Assembly: GCA_021795795.1 (NCBI GenBank)
Contig: JAJYPA010000323.1
Span: forward strand, 1 to 8,897
DNA length: 8,897 bases
Direction of reading: 5' to 3'
Source of the DNA: Pseudomonadota bacterium
Lineage (GTDB): Bacteria > Pseudomonadota > Gammaproteobacteria > Halothiobacillales > Halothiobacillaceae
In this document: one piece after another, positions 1 to 5,961 of the stretch
Numbering within the stretch: position 1 is the stretch's first letter
Layout: each line of letters begins with the position of its first letter
Position numbers and translations under genes: made by a program
Notes under the pieces: model-generated
What the model was told of the DNA's origin: nothing
Seen by the model: the letters and a program-made list of their open reading frames with translations, nothing else
Database searches by the model: none

Positions 1-140
1 AAGGTCGCGCGACCGCTGATCACCTGTGGACCCATGGGATTGGCTGCTGCCGCCAAGGGCCACAACATGGCCAAAGCGCATGCCAATCGCAGTTTTCTCC
101 TACGCTGTGCTGCCGATCGGATTTCTTTGGCGGATCGCAT
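1..140 (-). CDS. TpsA-type exoprotein (filamentous haemagglutinin family), N-terminal fragment
   Basis: This is the first 46 codons of a gene that runs off the left edge. Reading leftward from ATG at 140, the protein has a basic N-terminus (KEIRSAAQRRRKLR), a hydrophobic stretch (LACALAMLWPLAAAA) and a likely signal peptidase site before NPMGPQVISGRAT. That mature start resembles the beginning of the TPS domain of filamentous haemagglutinins, where a P..G.VVSG.A pattern opens the beta-helix. The start is supported by a strong Shine-Dalgarno site, GGGGGAGG, 5 nt upstream. It lies 23 bp downstream of the stop of the transporter gene, in the usual tpsB-tpsA order, so it is probably the cognate cargo. 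The long basic N-terminus fits the extended signal peptides of large exoproteins. The function beyond secretion (adhesin, haemolysin or contact-dependent toxin) cannot be told from this fragment. Confidence 0.8.
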   Translation of the reverse strand, partial: MRSAKEIRSAAQRRRKLRLACALAMLWPLAAAANPMGPQVISGRAT

Positions 141-145
141 GGCTA

Positions 146-153
146 CCTCCCCC
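146..153 (-). promoter_or_regulatory. Ribosome binding site of the leftward TpsA gene
   Basis: On the minus strand this reads GGGGGAGG, followed by TAGCC and ATG at 140. It fixes the start of the partial exoprotein gene and shows that the short open frame at the window edge is real. Confidence 0.8.
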
Positions 154-163
154 TATTCAGAAT

Positions 164-1768
164 TCAGAAAACAATGGCCAGACTGCCTTGGACGCGATTA
201 TGGGTGGAGGGACCAAAAATCTCTGCGCGCAGGATGCGGGCATAATCCAGCTTGAAACTGAGATTTCTGGCCACAACGAGATCAAGCCCGACGCCAGCAC
301 TGGAAATATTGAGGTACGGGGTGTCCCCAGGTTGGGAATCGTTCAGCCAAGCCCATCCGGAATCATAAAAAGCGAGCGCCCGCAGGGAGGCGTCTGGGAG
401 ACCCAGGGAGCGACTGAAGCTGGGAGAATACACCTCCGCAGTGCCTTGAATCCCTGAGTCGCCGGTGTACTCACGATCATAAAAACCGCGCACCGAATGC
501 AGCCCGCCCAAACCGAACTGCGCGCCGGGAACCAGCGCGTTGGTGGTGAACTGTCCGTCGCCCAACATCCTGAACTCCCACTGTCCCCAAAGCATCTGGC
601 GATAGTCCATATAGAGGCGAAGCAGGTGATAGTCCGGGTTGGCGCCAACCCGGTTCAGGGCAAAGGCGCGGCTTCCCCCATTTGCGCCCCACGGGATATT
701 CTGAACAACGCTCAACCGTGCGCTGAAAGCGCTTTGTCTGCCGACGTAGCGGCCGCTATAGGTAACGCTCAGCGGATGCACGGTGACATTGTTGCCGATG
801 GGAGTCCCTAAAAAACTGATGTTGTTCCGATAGGCGGTATAGTCTAGGCCGTAAGTCAATTCTTGCTGGTAGTGTCGGCTGCTCTGCAGGTGCTGGTCAT
901 AGTGGACGCCCATGAAAAGGCCTTTTCCGGTGACGTCGAAAACCTGCCCCACCGTTCCCGCGTTGATGTTGGTATAACCGGCGAAGAAATTGAGTGAGCC
1001 GTCGAGACGATAGAACGGGATGCTGTAGCCGATACCATAGGCGTTCACCCGGCCGATATGGCCCGGAGCCGTGGTGTATTGCAACGTCAGCACCTGGTCC
1101 CGGTTGGCGACATTGGCATATTGCATGCCGACGCCTAGCAGGAATGTCCCCGTTTGCGGATTGCCCGTGTTGTTCAAGGTCAGAAAGGTACGCCATGGAC
1201 TCTGGCCTTTGACCGCAGCGTTCGCGGTAATGGTACTTGGTTCTTCGCCCCGGCTCAGTTGGACCGTTGTGTATTTGCTGGGGTTTTCATTGGCCAGCGC
1301 AAGCTCTGCGTTGATATCGCGCATGTTGGGGATTTCGCCGGTCACCAGGGCGGGGAGACTGCGCAACACGTTGGCGCGGTCATAATACGGCCCGTCGGCA
1401 ACGTGAATGACACCGATATGCGGCGAGTTCACTCGAAACAAAACGATCCCGCTTTGGAGTTTCTGTGCTGGAAGGGACACCATTACCGCGTCGTATCCGG
1501 CATCAGCATAAGCTCGCTGCAGAGCGGCGCGCGCCGCCTCTATCTCGGCAAGGGTGCATCGAGGACCCGTGTAGCGCCGCAAGATGCGCTGCACGATGCC
1601 GGCGCTGATCAGGGGCGGGCCTTCAATGCGATAAGAGGTGACGAGGAAATGCAACGTATCGGTCGTCGCCTCCGTCGCCGCGCTGACTTCCGGAGTCACC
1701 CAGGGGAAACAAGCCATCATGAGGAAAATGGCCAGGGCGGATCTTCCATGATTATTCTTGCTGCGCAT
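164..1768 (-). CDS. Two-partner secretion outer-membrane transporter (TpsB; ShlB/FhaC/HecB family)
   Basis: A 534-residue outer-membrane beta-barrel that would translocate a TpsA exoprotein from periplasm to cell surface. Visible parts: a signal peptide (residues 1-30, cleavage after EVSA), POTRA1 from about residue 40 (FLVTSYRIEG) to about 118, POTRA2 to about 190 ending in the family pattern VQLSRGEEPS and LNNTGNPQTG, then a 16-strand-type barrel. The conserved loop-6 motif VRGF is at 426-429 with its Arg at 427. The inward-facing FxDxG-type motif appears as FYDSG at 467-471. The protein ends in Phe (IVF), the usual BAM recognition residue. Length is close to the family norm of about 550. 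An in-frame GTG at 1795 would extend it by 9 residues, but the ATG at 1768 has GGAGGG 4 nt upstream and gives the cleaner signal peptide. It lies 48 bp after the cNMP-binding gene and 23 bp before a tpsA start, so it is an operon member. Confidence 0.94.
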   Translation of the reverse strand: MRSKNNHGRSALAIFLMMACFPWVTPEVSAATEATTDTLHFLVTSYRIEGPPLISAGIVQRILRRYTGPRCTLAEIEAARAALQRAYADAGYDAVMVSLPAQKLQSGIVLFRVNSPHIGVIHVADGPYYDRANVLRSLPALVTGEIPNMRDINAELALANENPSKYTTVQLSRGEEPSTITANAAVKGQSPWRTFLTLNNTGNPQTGTFLLGVGMQYANVANRDQVLTLQYTTAPGHIGRVNAYGIGYSIPFYRLDGSLNFFAGYTNINAGTVGQVFDVTGKGLFMGVHYDQHLQSSRHYQQELTYGLDYTAYRNNISFLGTPIGNNVTVHPLSVTYSGRYVGRQSAFSARLSVVQNIPWGANGGSRAFALNRVGANPDYHLLRLYMDYRQMLWGQWEFRMLGDGQFTTNALVPGAQFGLGGLHSVRGFYDREYTGDSGIQGTAEVYSPSFSRSLGLPDASLRALAFYDSGWAWLNDSQPGDTPYLNISSAGVGLDLVVARNLSFKLDYARILRAEIFGPSTHNRVQGSLAIVF

Positions 1769-1772
1769 CTGG

Positions 1773-1778
1773 CCCTCC
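1773..1778 (-). promoter_or_regulatory. Ribosome binding site deciding the TpsB start
   Basis: Minus-strand GGAGGG followed by CCAG and ATG at 1768. It lies inside the longer GTG-initiated reading frame (GTG at 1795) and argues for the shorter protein. Confidence 0.75.
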
Positions 1779-1816
1779 GTGCTTCCGCCTATCACCTGGA
1801 AGAAGTAAAAACCATA

Positions 1817-2833
1817 TTAACCATCAGAAAGATCTATGTTTTCGTCCAGAAAACCCTGATATTCCTGGGCGCTGACAATGTGCGTACCATCACAGTTGAA
1901 CTGCATGCGGATCGTGTCGCGCGTAATACTGATACCGAAATTACGCAGGTAGAAGTTGGGTATCTTTCTCAAGGACGTCAATGTCGCAAGAACCTTGACA
2001 ATCTCTTCCTGGGCTAGCGGCTGCCAATTCTCGTAGTAGTTGTGATATGCCGATTTGAGATGCTGGGGAGCCTCAATGTGATCAAGCTCGTTATCTATTG
2101 CGCCGTACATCAGCTTTATGATATTGGCTTTTTTGGCATAGTCGATAGCTGGGAAGTGGCGGTCCAGATAAGCGTCGTCAATCAATTTCTCGACAGGGTG
2201 TATCTCGTAGTTGAATGGATCAAATATTGATGTAAGTCCGATTTCAGAGCTATTGAACTGGATATACATTTCGCTTACGCATCGTTCGAGCAGCAAGGTG
2301 TGCAGCTTTTCCACCAATTTCGGCAGAACCTTATCCACCCGGCTCTCGTAACGCTCCCGCTCAAAGGCCGTTTCACGCATGGACGGGTCTCCGGCGATGG
2401 CCACCTTCACGTTTTTCTTGTTCAGCCCGGTGCTGGCCAATACGTTCTCCTTCAGCGCAAGGCCTTCGGTGCGACTGGCCATGATCTGGTTGATCTTGTC
2501 GCTGACATCGCCGTTCGCCTTCAGCACCTCCAGGAATGCAGGCTTGTTCAACACCACCAGTTGGACATCAGAGGCGGCGGCAACGGTAGCTGATCGCTTG
2601 CCATTGTTGAGGACTGCCATTTCGCCGAAAAAATCGCCGGCGCCCAACTGACCCACCTCGACGCGGTTGTTGAACTCCTGTAGGGCAACTGTGAGATCCC
2701 CCGCCTGGACGAAATAGACATTCTCGGCCTCATCTCCTTCGGCAAAGATGATGTCGCCTTTGACGTACCGGAAGGCAGTCCCTATCTTCTTGAGTTTCTC
2801 TATATCAGAATATTCTATCTTTTCTTCGCTCAT
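1817..2833 (-). CDS. Cyclic-nucleotide-binding-domain protein, first gene of the TPS operon
   Basis: A 338-residue soluble protein with no signal peptide or membrane segment. Residues about 15-125 form a cyclic-nucleotide-binding (CAP_ED) domain. The glycine-turn signatures KGDIIFAEGDEAENVYFV (25-42) and GAGDFFGEM are present. The phosphate-binding cassette is intact: FGEMAVL at 69-75 and RSATV at 80-84, with Glu71 and Arg80 in the places that hold ribose and cyclic phosphate in cAMP or cGMP sensors. The rest (about 130-338) is a mostly helical, charged domain I do not recognise. It shows no CRP-type helix-turn-helix, so direct DNA binding like CRP is unlikely, and no kinase or cyclase motif is visible. 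The start is ATG at 2833, with AAGGGG 8 nt upstream; a GTG at 2842 overlaps that site and is less likely. It is followed after 48 bp by the transporter gene with no terminator between, so the two are probably co-transcribed from the promoter at 2923-2951. Confidence 0.9.
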   Translation of the reverse strand: MSEEKIEYSDIEKLKKIGTAFRYVKGDIIFAEGDEAENVYFVQAGDLTVALQEFNNRVEVGQLGAGDFFGEMAVLNNGKRSATVAAASDVQLVVLNKPAFLEVLKANGDVSDKINQIMASRTEGLALKENVLASTGLNKKNVKVAIAGDPSMRETAFERERYESRVDKVLPKLVEKLHTLLLERCVSEMYIQFNSSEIGLTSIFDPFNYEIHPVEKLIDDAYLDRHFPAIDYAKKANIIKLMYGAIDNELDHIEAPQHLKSAYHNYYENWQPLAQEEIVKVLATLTSLRKIPNFYLRNFGISITRDTIRMQFNCDGTHIVSAQEYQGFLDENIDLSDG

Positions 2834-2922
2834 GCCCTTCACCCCTTGAATTGCCCACGGATTAGCGAGTATCTGGCCAAGTCACCCTTGACTACCACCG
2901 TCATCTCTGGTTTGGTCTGCGC

Positions 2923-2951
2923 AGTATAGGACAACGCAGTGGCCATACCAA
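2923..2951 (-). promoter_or_regulatory. Predicted sigma70-type promoter of the cNMP-binding/TpsB/TpsA operon
   Basis: On the minus strand, TTGGTA (2946-2951) and TATACT (2923-2928) are separated by exactly 17 nt. The -10 matches the consensus at five of six positions and the -35 at four. Transcription would start near 2916, leaving a leader of about 80 nt before ATG 2833. The 10-mer ACGATGAGTT lies just upstream (2954-2963) and is shared with the exoprotein promoter at 5910-5942. Confidence 0.6.
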
Positions 2952-3045
2952 ACAACTCATCGTGCAAGGCACAAGGCGCCGTTTTGGTGTGGTGATGCGT
3001 TCGTACAGTGTATCTTCTGCCTCGTTTATTGTGCGTATGTCATTT

Positions 3046-3073
3046 TTGACTTGCGCTTTAATGGGTTGACTTG
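3046..3073 (+). repeat. Direct repeat TTGACTTG, 20-bp period, in the divergent region
   Basis: TTGACTTG occurs at 3046-3053 and again at 3066-3073, about two helical turns apart. It lies roughly midway between the leftward and rightward promoters. A 7-of-8 inverted copy (CAAGTCA) is at 2878-2884 in the leader of the leftward operon. It may be a regulator site, but such short motifs can arise by chance. Confidence 0.4.
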
Positions 3074-3153
3074 GAAACGCCAATCAATCGTTCCATAACT
3101 TTCCGTTACCACGCTACGGCCAGACATTCGGATCACAATAAATTGGCCAGAAA

Positions 3154-3182
3154 TTGTCCTCTCTGAAGATAGGAACTATAAT
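3154..3182 (+). promoter_or_regulatory. Predicted sigma70-type promoter of the BTAD regulator gene
   Basis: TTGTCC (3154-3159), a 17-nt spacer and a perfect TATAAT (3177-3182). Transcription would start near 3189, inside the palindrome at 3183-3202. The leader to ATG 3285 would be about 95 nt. Confidence 0.7.
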
Positions 3183-3202
3183 AATGACGAGCAGTCGTCA
3201 TT
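3183..3202. promoter_or_regulatory. Perfect inverted repeat at the transcription start of the regulator gene
   Basis: AATGACGA, loop GCAG, TCGTCATT: eight perfectly paired bases around a 4-nt loop, beginning one base after the TATAAT box. As DNA it would be well placed as a repressor operator (for example autoregulation). If transcription starts upstream of it, it could also be an RNA hairpin at the 5' end. No U-run follows, so it is not a terminator. Confidence 0.55.
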
Positions 3203-3210
3203 GTACCCGT

Positions 3211-3216
3211 AAGGAG
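3211..3216 (+). promoter_or_regulatory. Strong Shine-Dalgarno site without a well-spaced ATG
   Basis: AAGGAG is the best ribosome site ahead of the regulator gene. The nearest in-frame start is TTG at 3228, 11 nt away, which would add 19 residues encoded across both G8 runs. The later ATG at 3285 is preceded by AAAAAAGGGGGGGGC, whose G run could itself serve as a Shine-Dalgarno. So the true start of the regulator is uncertain between 3228, 3261 and 3285. Confidence 0.45.
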
Positions 3217-3235
3217 AGCGGAACACCTTGCCCCC

Positions 3236-3283
3236 GGGGGGGGCATTCCGAGTGATCTCGATGGGTTGCAAAAAAGGGGGGGG
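3236..3283 (+). repeat. Two G8 homopolymer runs at the translation start of the regulator
   Basis: Eight G at 3236-3243 (preceded by five C) and eight G at 3276-3283 (preceded by six A). The second run ends one base before ATG 3285. If translation starts at TTG 3228 or ATG 3261, slippage in a run changes the reading frame. If it starts at 3285, slippage changes the Shine-Dalgarno context. Both are known ways in which bacterial surface-system genes phase-vary. Confidence 0.7.
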
Positions 3284-3284
3284 C

Positions 3285-5873
3285 ATGCGGAGCCACACGA
3301 GGATAAAGATCCATCTCCTCGGAAAAGTGCGTATCGAAGTTTTTGGTCAGGAACGTAGCCTACCTTATCGTCAGGTGCGGTACCTGCTTGCCTATTTGGT
3401 CATGGAGCGCCAAATGGTTTCCCGTTCTCTGCTGACACAGATGCTGTGGCCCGGCGTTGGCGCTGATACTGCCGCAAGTCGCCTCCGGCAGGCTCTGCAC
3501 ACCTTGCGTAGTTCAGTGGACACAAATGAACCTCTCATCGTGGCTTCCCGTCTTGAGGTAGGCCTGCACCCTAAGACCAAGATTTGTAGTGATATCCACG
3601 CCATCAGGGAGCATGTGGGAAAAGGCAACGTCTATGCCTTACGCAAGAATCTATTGTCTAGCCCGACGCAATTCCTTGCAGAGGAAAAGCCAGACGGCCT
3701 CCGCTGGAATGCGTGGGTAAAAAGGCATCGGGACGAATTTGGTCAGCTCCTGGACACCTCTTTTCACCTGATTCTGCAAAGCGACGAGGAGAGTAGCAGC
3801 ACGGACGCGTTGTTGGACTGGGCGGTGCGCTGGGCTAGGTGGCGGCCGCTGGCGGATGCCCCGCAATGCGCCATGGCGAAACTTTTGCTGAGAGCGGGGC
3901 GCCCTCACGAAGCCGTGCAACAACTGGCCATCTATCGCAAGGAATTGGCGGAACGCATGGGCAGAAAGCCGGGACCAGAATGCCTGGAACTGCACAACCG
4001 GGCTCAGTTTTTATGCGAAGGCCAGGACCGGAGAAAACAGAGTGGCCACGGGCAAGGCGGCTTGACTGCCATGGCGGGCCCTGCCGGTTCTTTTCACCGC
4101 TACTTCGTATGGACCCTTGCCATGGGTCCCCAGAACGGGGGGATGGATGAGTATCTGAATCTATGTTTCGACATGGCGACGAAGGTAGCGCGGGATTATG
4201 GTGGTACCTCCTCCGTGACGGCCAAGGGATGGATAGAGATTCGTTTTGGCCTGAGAAACGAGCAGAACGACGTCGTCCAGGCGGCGGTAGGCGCGGCCTT
4301 TGCGCTACGCCAAGCCGTGCCTCAAGGTCACTCCCTTTATATCGGTCTCCATTGCGGCAAGCTGATGGTGGACACGACGTTCAGTATTTTCATCGGGGAT
4401 GTTGGTGAAAAGGCGTCGTCCGTTGCGCGCCTCGACATAAGCGGCCAGGGGGTGGTGCTGAGCGCCGAAGCCTGGGCCATCCTGCGGAATCATCGGCAGA
4501 TCCAAGCCACAGTGAAGAAACTCGGCAATCCTGCACTCCCTGTGTACCGGCTGGAAAGCTATCAGACCTACCTAGCCCCGCCCAGCCGCACGAAGTTTGT
4601 TGGCCGGAAGGAAGAATTAGCCATGATCCGCACCCAAGCCGGACAGGTTCTGGATGCGCGGTCGGGACAGATGATCTGGGTCCTGGGCGAGGCCGGAAGC
4701 GGGAAAAGCCGACTGGTGATGGAGGCGGGTGCGATCATCCCGGGGGAAATGGCCAAGGTTGTCTATCGTTGTTCCTTTCAGCAGCAAAGAACTCTGCTCT
4801 ATCCGGCGGCCAATCTCGTCCGCGAGTTCTTCGCCCTCGCCGGCGCGACAAGAGCGGCCGGGGCACAGAGATTGCGGGAGGGGTTGGCACACTTTGATGT
4901 GGTCGATCCAGAGATCGTGCGGATTTGGACGGTATGGCTGGGGTTCGCGGATCAAGAAACTCCTGCGGGAAGGGTCGCCGTGGGCGACAAGGAAACGCTG
5001 ATGGAAAGCCTCTTGGACATTCTTCCGCGCTTTTTGTCGTATGACCCTAGATTACTGGTTATTGAGGACTTACACTGGGCCGATATGGGCAGCATGGAGC
5101 TGATTGCGCGGTTCCTTCAAGTTCTCGAGAACCTGCCGGTGCTGCTGTTGCTCACCACCCGTCACCGCTTGCCGACGCTGGAAGGGATCGCGTCCAACGA
5201 AAGTTTTTTGGATATCGGCCCCCTGACCCAGGCGGCGGGGCTGGCAATGCTGCGCAGCATCCATGGAGAGGCGCGGGAGGACGATCTGGCCATCATCGAG
5301 AGGTCTGCGGGCGTGCCGCTCTATCTGGAGGCCCTAGCTTTGAATGTTTTGCCAAAAGCGAAGAGCGACCTGGGAGTCGCGGACATTCCGGTTCCTCCCG
5401 CCGATTTGCTTTCGATTCTCGATGCGACCGTGTCCATCGGGCACCCTTATCTGGATGTCCTCCAGGCAGCGGCGGTCATTGGCGAAGTATTTACGCAGGG
5501 CTGCATACTTGCCCTGCTGCCGGGCAAAACCGCAGCCGAGTTTGCGGAGGCGTCCGCGTTTTTGATCAAGCACCGGATATGGGAAAGGCGGCAGGTCGGG
5601 ATGGTATTCCGGCATATGCTGGTGCGCGATGCCGTTTACCATGGAATTCCGGTCTGCCGATACAAGCATCTCCATGCCGCCGCTGCAGAGTACTTTTCGG
5701 CGATAGATCAGGGGGGGGATCCGGCTTATCTCGGGTGGCATTATCTCCGTGCGGACATGCGGGTCGCGGCAAAGCGATCGCTTGACCTGGGAGTGGTCAG
5801 GCAGTCGACCGCGCTTTACCGGGAAATTGGCCAGATCGCTCCGGGCCTCCCGGCGGAGGAACGGCAAACCTAG
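3285..5873 (+). CDS. SARP/BTAD-type regulator with degenerate cyclase-like domain and STAND ATPase
   Basis: An 862-residue cytoplasmic regulator. Residues 1-100 form an OmpR/SARP-type winged helix (IHLLG, RQVRYLLAYL, LLTQMLWPG, SRLRQALHTLR). Residues about 115-245 are a BTAD helical domain (WVKRHRDEF, LLRAGRPHEAVQQLAIYRKE, RMGRKPGPE). Residues about 265-425 resemble a class III nucleotidyl cyclase fold (YIGLHCGKL, VARLDISGQGVVLS), but the catalytic positions look lost: no metal Asp in the first motif, Trp316 where GD is expected, Ser378 where Asn is expected. Residues 430 onward are a STAND/AAA ATPase with Walker A GEAGSGKS (468-475), Walker B LLVIEDLHWAD (590-600) and LLLLTTRH. The C-terminus (FRHMLVRDAVY, LGWHYLRA) matches the helical region after such ATPases but ends early, without a long TPR array. 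ATG 3285 is chosen because the winged helix starts there; TTG 3228 or ATG 3261 remain possible. It is divergent from the TPS operon and lies just upstream of two exoprotein genes, so it probably regulates them. Confidence 0.9.
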   Translation: MRSHTRIKIHLLGKVRIEVFGQERSLPYRQVRYLLAYLVMERQMVSRSLLTQMLWPGVGADTAASRLRQALHTLRSSVDTNEPLIVASRLEVGLHPKTKICSDIHAIREHVGKGNVYALRKNLLSSPTQFLAEEKPDGLRWNAWVKRHRDEFGQLLDTSFHLILQSDEESSSTDALLDWAVRWARWRPLADAPQCAMAKLLLRAGRPHEAVQQLAIYRKELAERMGRKPGPECLELHNRAQFLCEGQDRRKQSGHGQGGLTAMAGPAGSFHRYFVWTLAMGPQNGGMDEYLNLCFDMATKVARDYGGTSSVTAKGWIEIRFGLRNEQNDVVQAAVGAAFALRQAVPQGHSLYIGLHCGKLMVDTTFSIFIGDVGEKASSVARLDISGQGVVLSAEAWAILRNHRQIQATVKKLGNPALPVYRLESYQTYLAPPSRTKFVGRKEELAMIRTQAGQVLDARSGQMIWVLGEAGSGKSRLVMEAGAIIPGEMAKVVYRCSFQQQRTLLYPAANLVREFFALAGATRAAGAQRLREGLAHFDVVDPEIVRIWTVWLGFADQETPAGRVAVGDKETLMESLLDILPRFLSYDPRLLVIEDLHWADMGSMELIARFLQVLENLPVLLLLTTRHRLPTLEGIASNESFLDIGPLTQAAGLAMLRSIHGEAREDDLAIIERSAGVPLYLEALALNVLPKAKSDLGVADIPVPPADLLSILDATVSIGHPYLDVLQAAAVIGEVFTQGCILALLPGKTAAEFAEASAFLIKHRIWERRQVGMVFRHMLVRDAVYHGIPVCRYKHLHAAAAEYFSAIDQGGDPAYLGWHYLRADMRVAAKRSLDLGVVRQSTALYREIGQIAPGLPAEERQT
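5711..5718 (+). repeat. G8 homopolymer run near the 3' end of the regulator gene
   Basis: Eight G within codons 809-812 (Gln-Gly-Gly-Asp). The current length keeps the frame open into a C-terminus that matches STAND-protein helices. One added G would enter a frame that stops at 5783-5785. One lost G would replace the last 50 or so residues and stop at 5881-5883. Confidence 0.7.
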
Positions 5874-5909
5874 TCGTTCCTAAATCTGCTCTAGGTATAC
5901 TGAAGCGAA

Positions 5910-5942
5910 TTAACGATGAGTTAACGATGGGCCTGTTATGCT
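5910..5942 (+). promoter_or_regulatory. Predicted activator-dependent promoter with 11-bp-period direct repeat (SARP-like box)
   Basis: TTAACGATG occurs at 5910-5918 and again at 5921-5929, a period of 11 bp. Seven bases later is a -10-like TATGCT (5937-5942). No -35 box is found at 17 bp; that position falls inside the repeats. SARP- and OmpR/PhoB-type winged-helix regulators are known to bind 11-bp-spaced direct repeats that replace the -35 box, commonly about 8 bp from the -10. The gene just upstream encodes a regulator with such a DNA-binding domain, so this is a natural candidate target. Binding is inferred. Confidence 0.6.
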
Positions 5943-5961
5943 TACCCCGCTGTAGCCTGAA

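Larger units (their letters stand above)
2834..3284. other. Divergent intergenic control region
   Basis: This stretch of 451 bases separates the leftward TPS operon from the rightward regulator gene. I see no convincing gene in it. It holds back-to-back promoters (2923-2951 leftward, 3154-3182 rightward), a TTGACTTG direct repeat near the middle, a palindrome at the rightward start site, a strong AAGGAG site at 3211-3216 and two G8 runs. It is more A+T-rich than the exoprotein genes. A 60-codon minus-strand frame at 2901-3083 overlaps the leftward promoter and looks spurious. Confidence 0.7.

Noticed and set aside
26..457. 143-codon plus-strand frame
   Set aside because: Antisense to the end of tpsB and to the partial tpsA, both of which are well supported.
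1154..2017. 287-codon plus-strand open frame
   Set aside because: It lies antisense across the transporter and the cNMP-binding gene, spans their junction, has no ribosome site and shows no recognisable domain.
2901..3083. 60-codon minus-strand frame in the divergent region
   Set aside because: It overlaps the predicted leftward promoter, has no clear ribosome site and no family resemblance.
3120..3140. CRP-type operator near GGATCACA
   Set aside because: Considered because of the cNMP-binding neighbour, but the left half-site TGTGA is absent at the required spacing.
5334..5867. 177-codon minus-strand frame
   Set aside because: Antisense to the ATPase C-terminal region of the regulator, whose sequence matches a known family; no ribosome site or domain.
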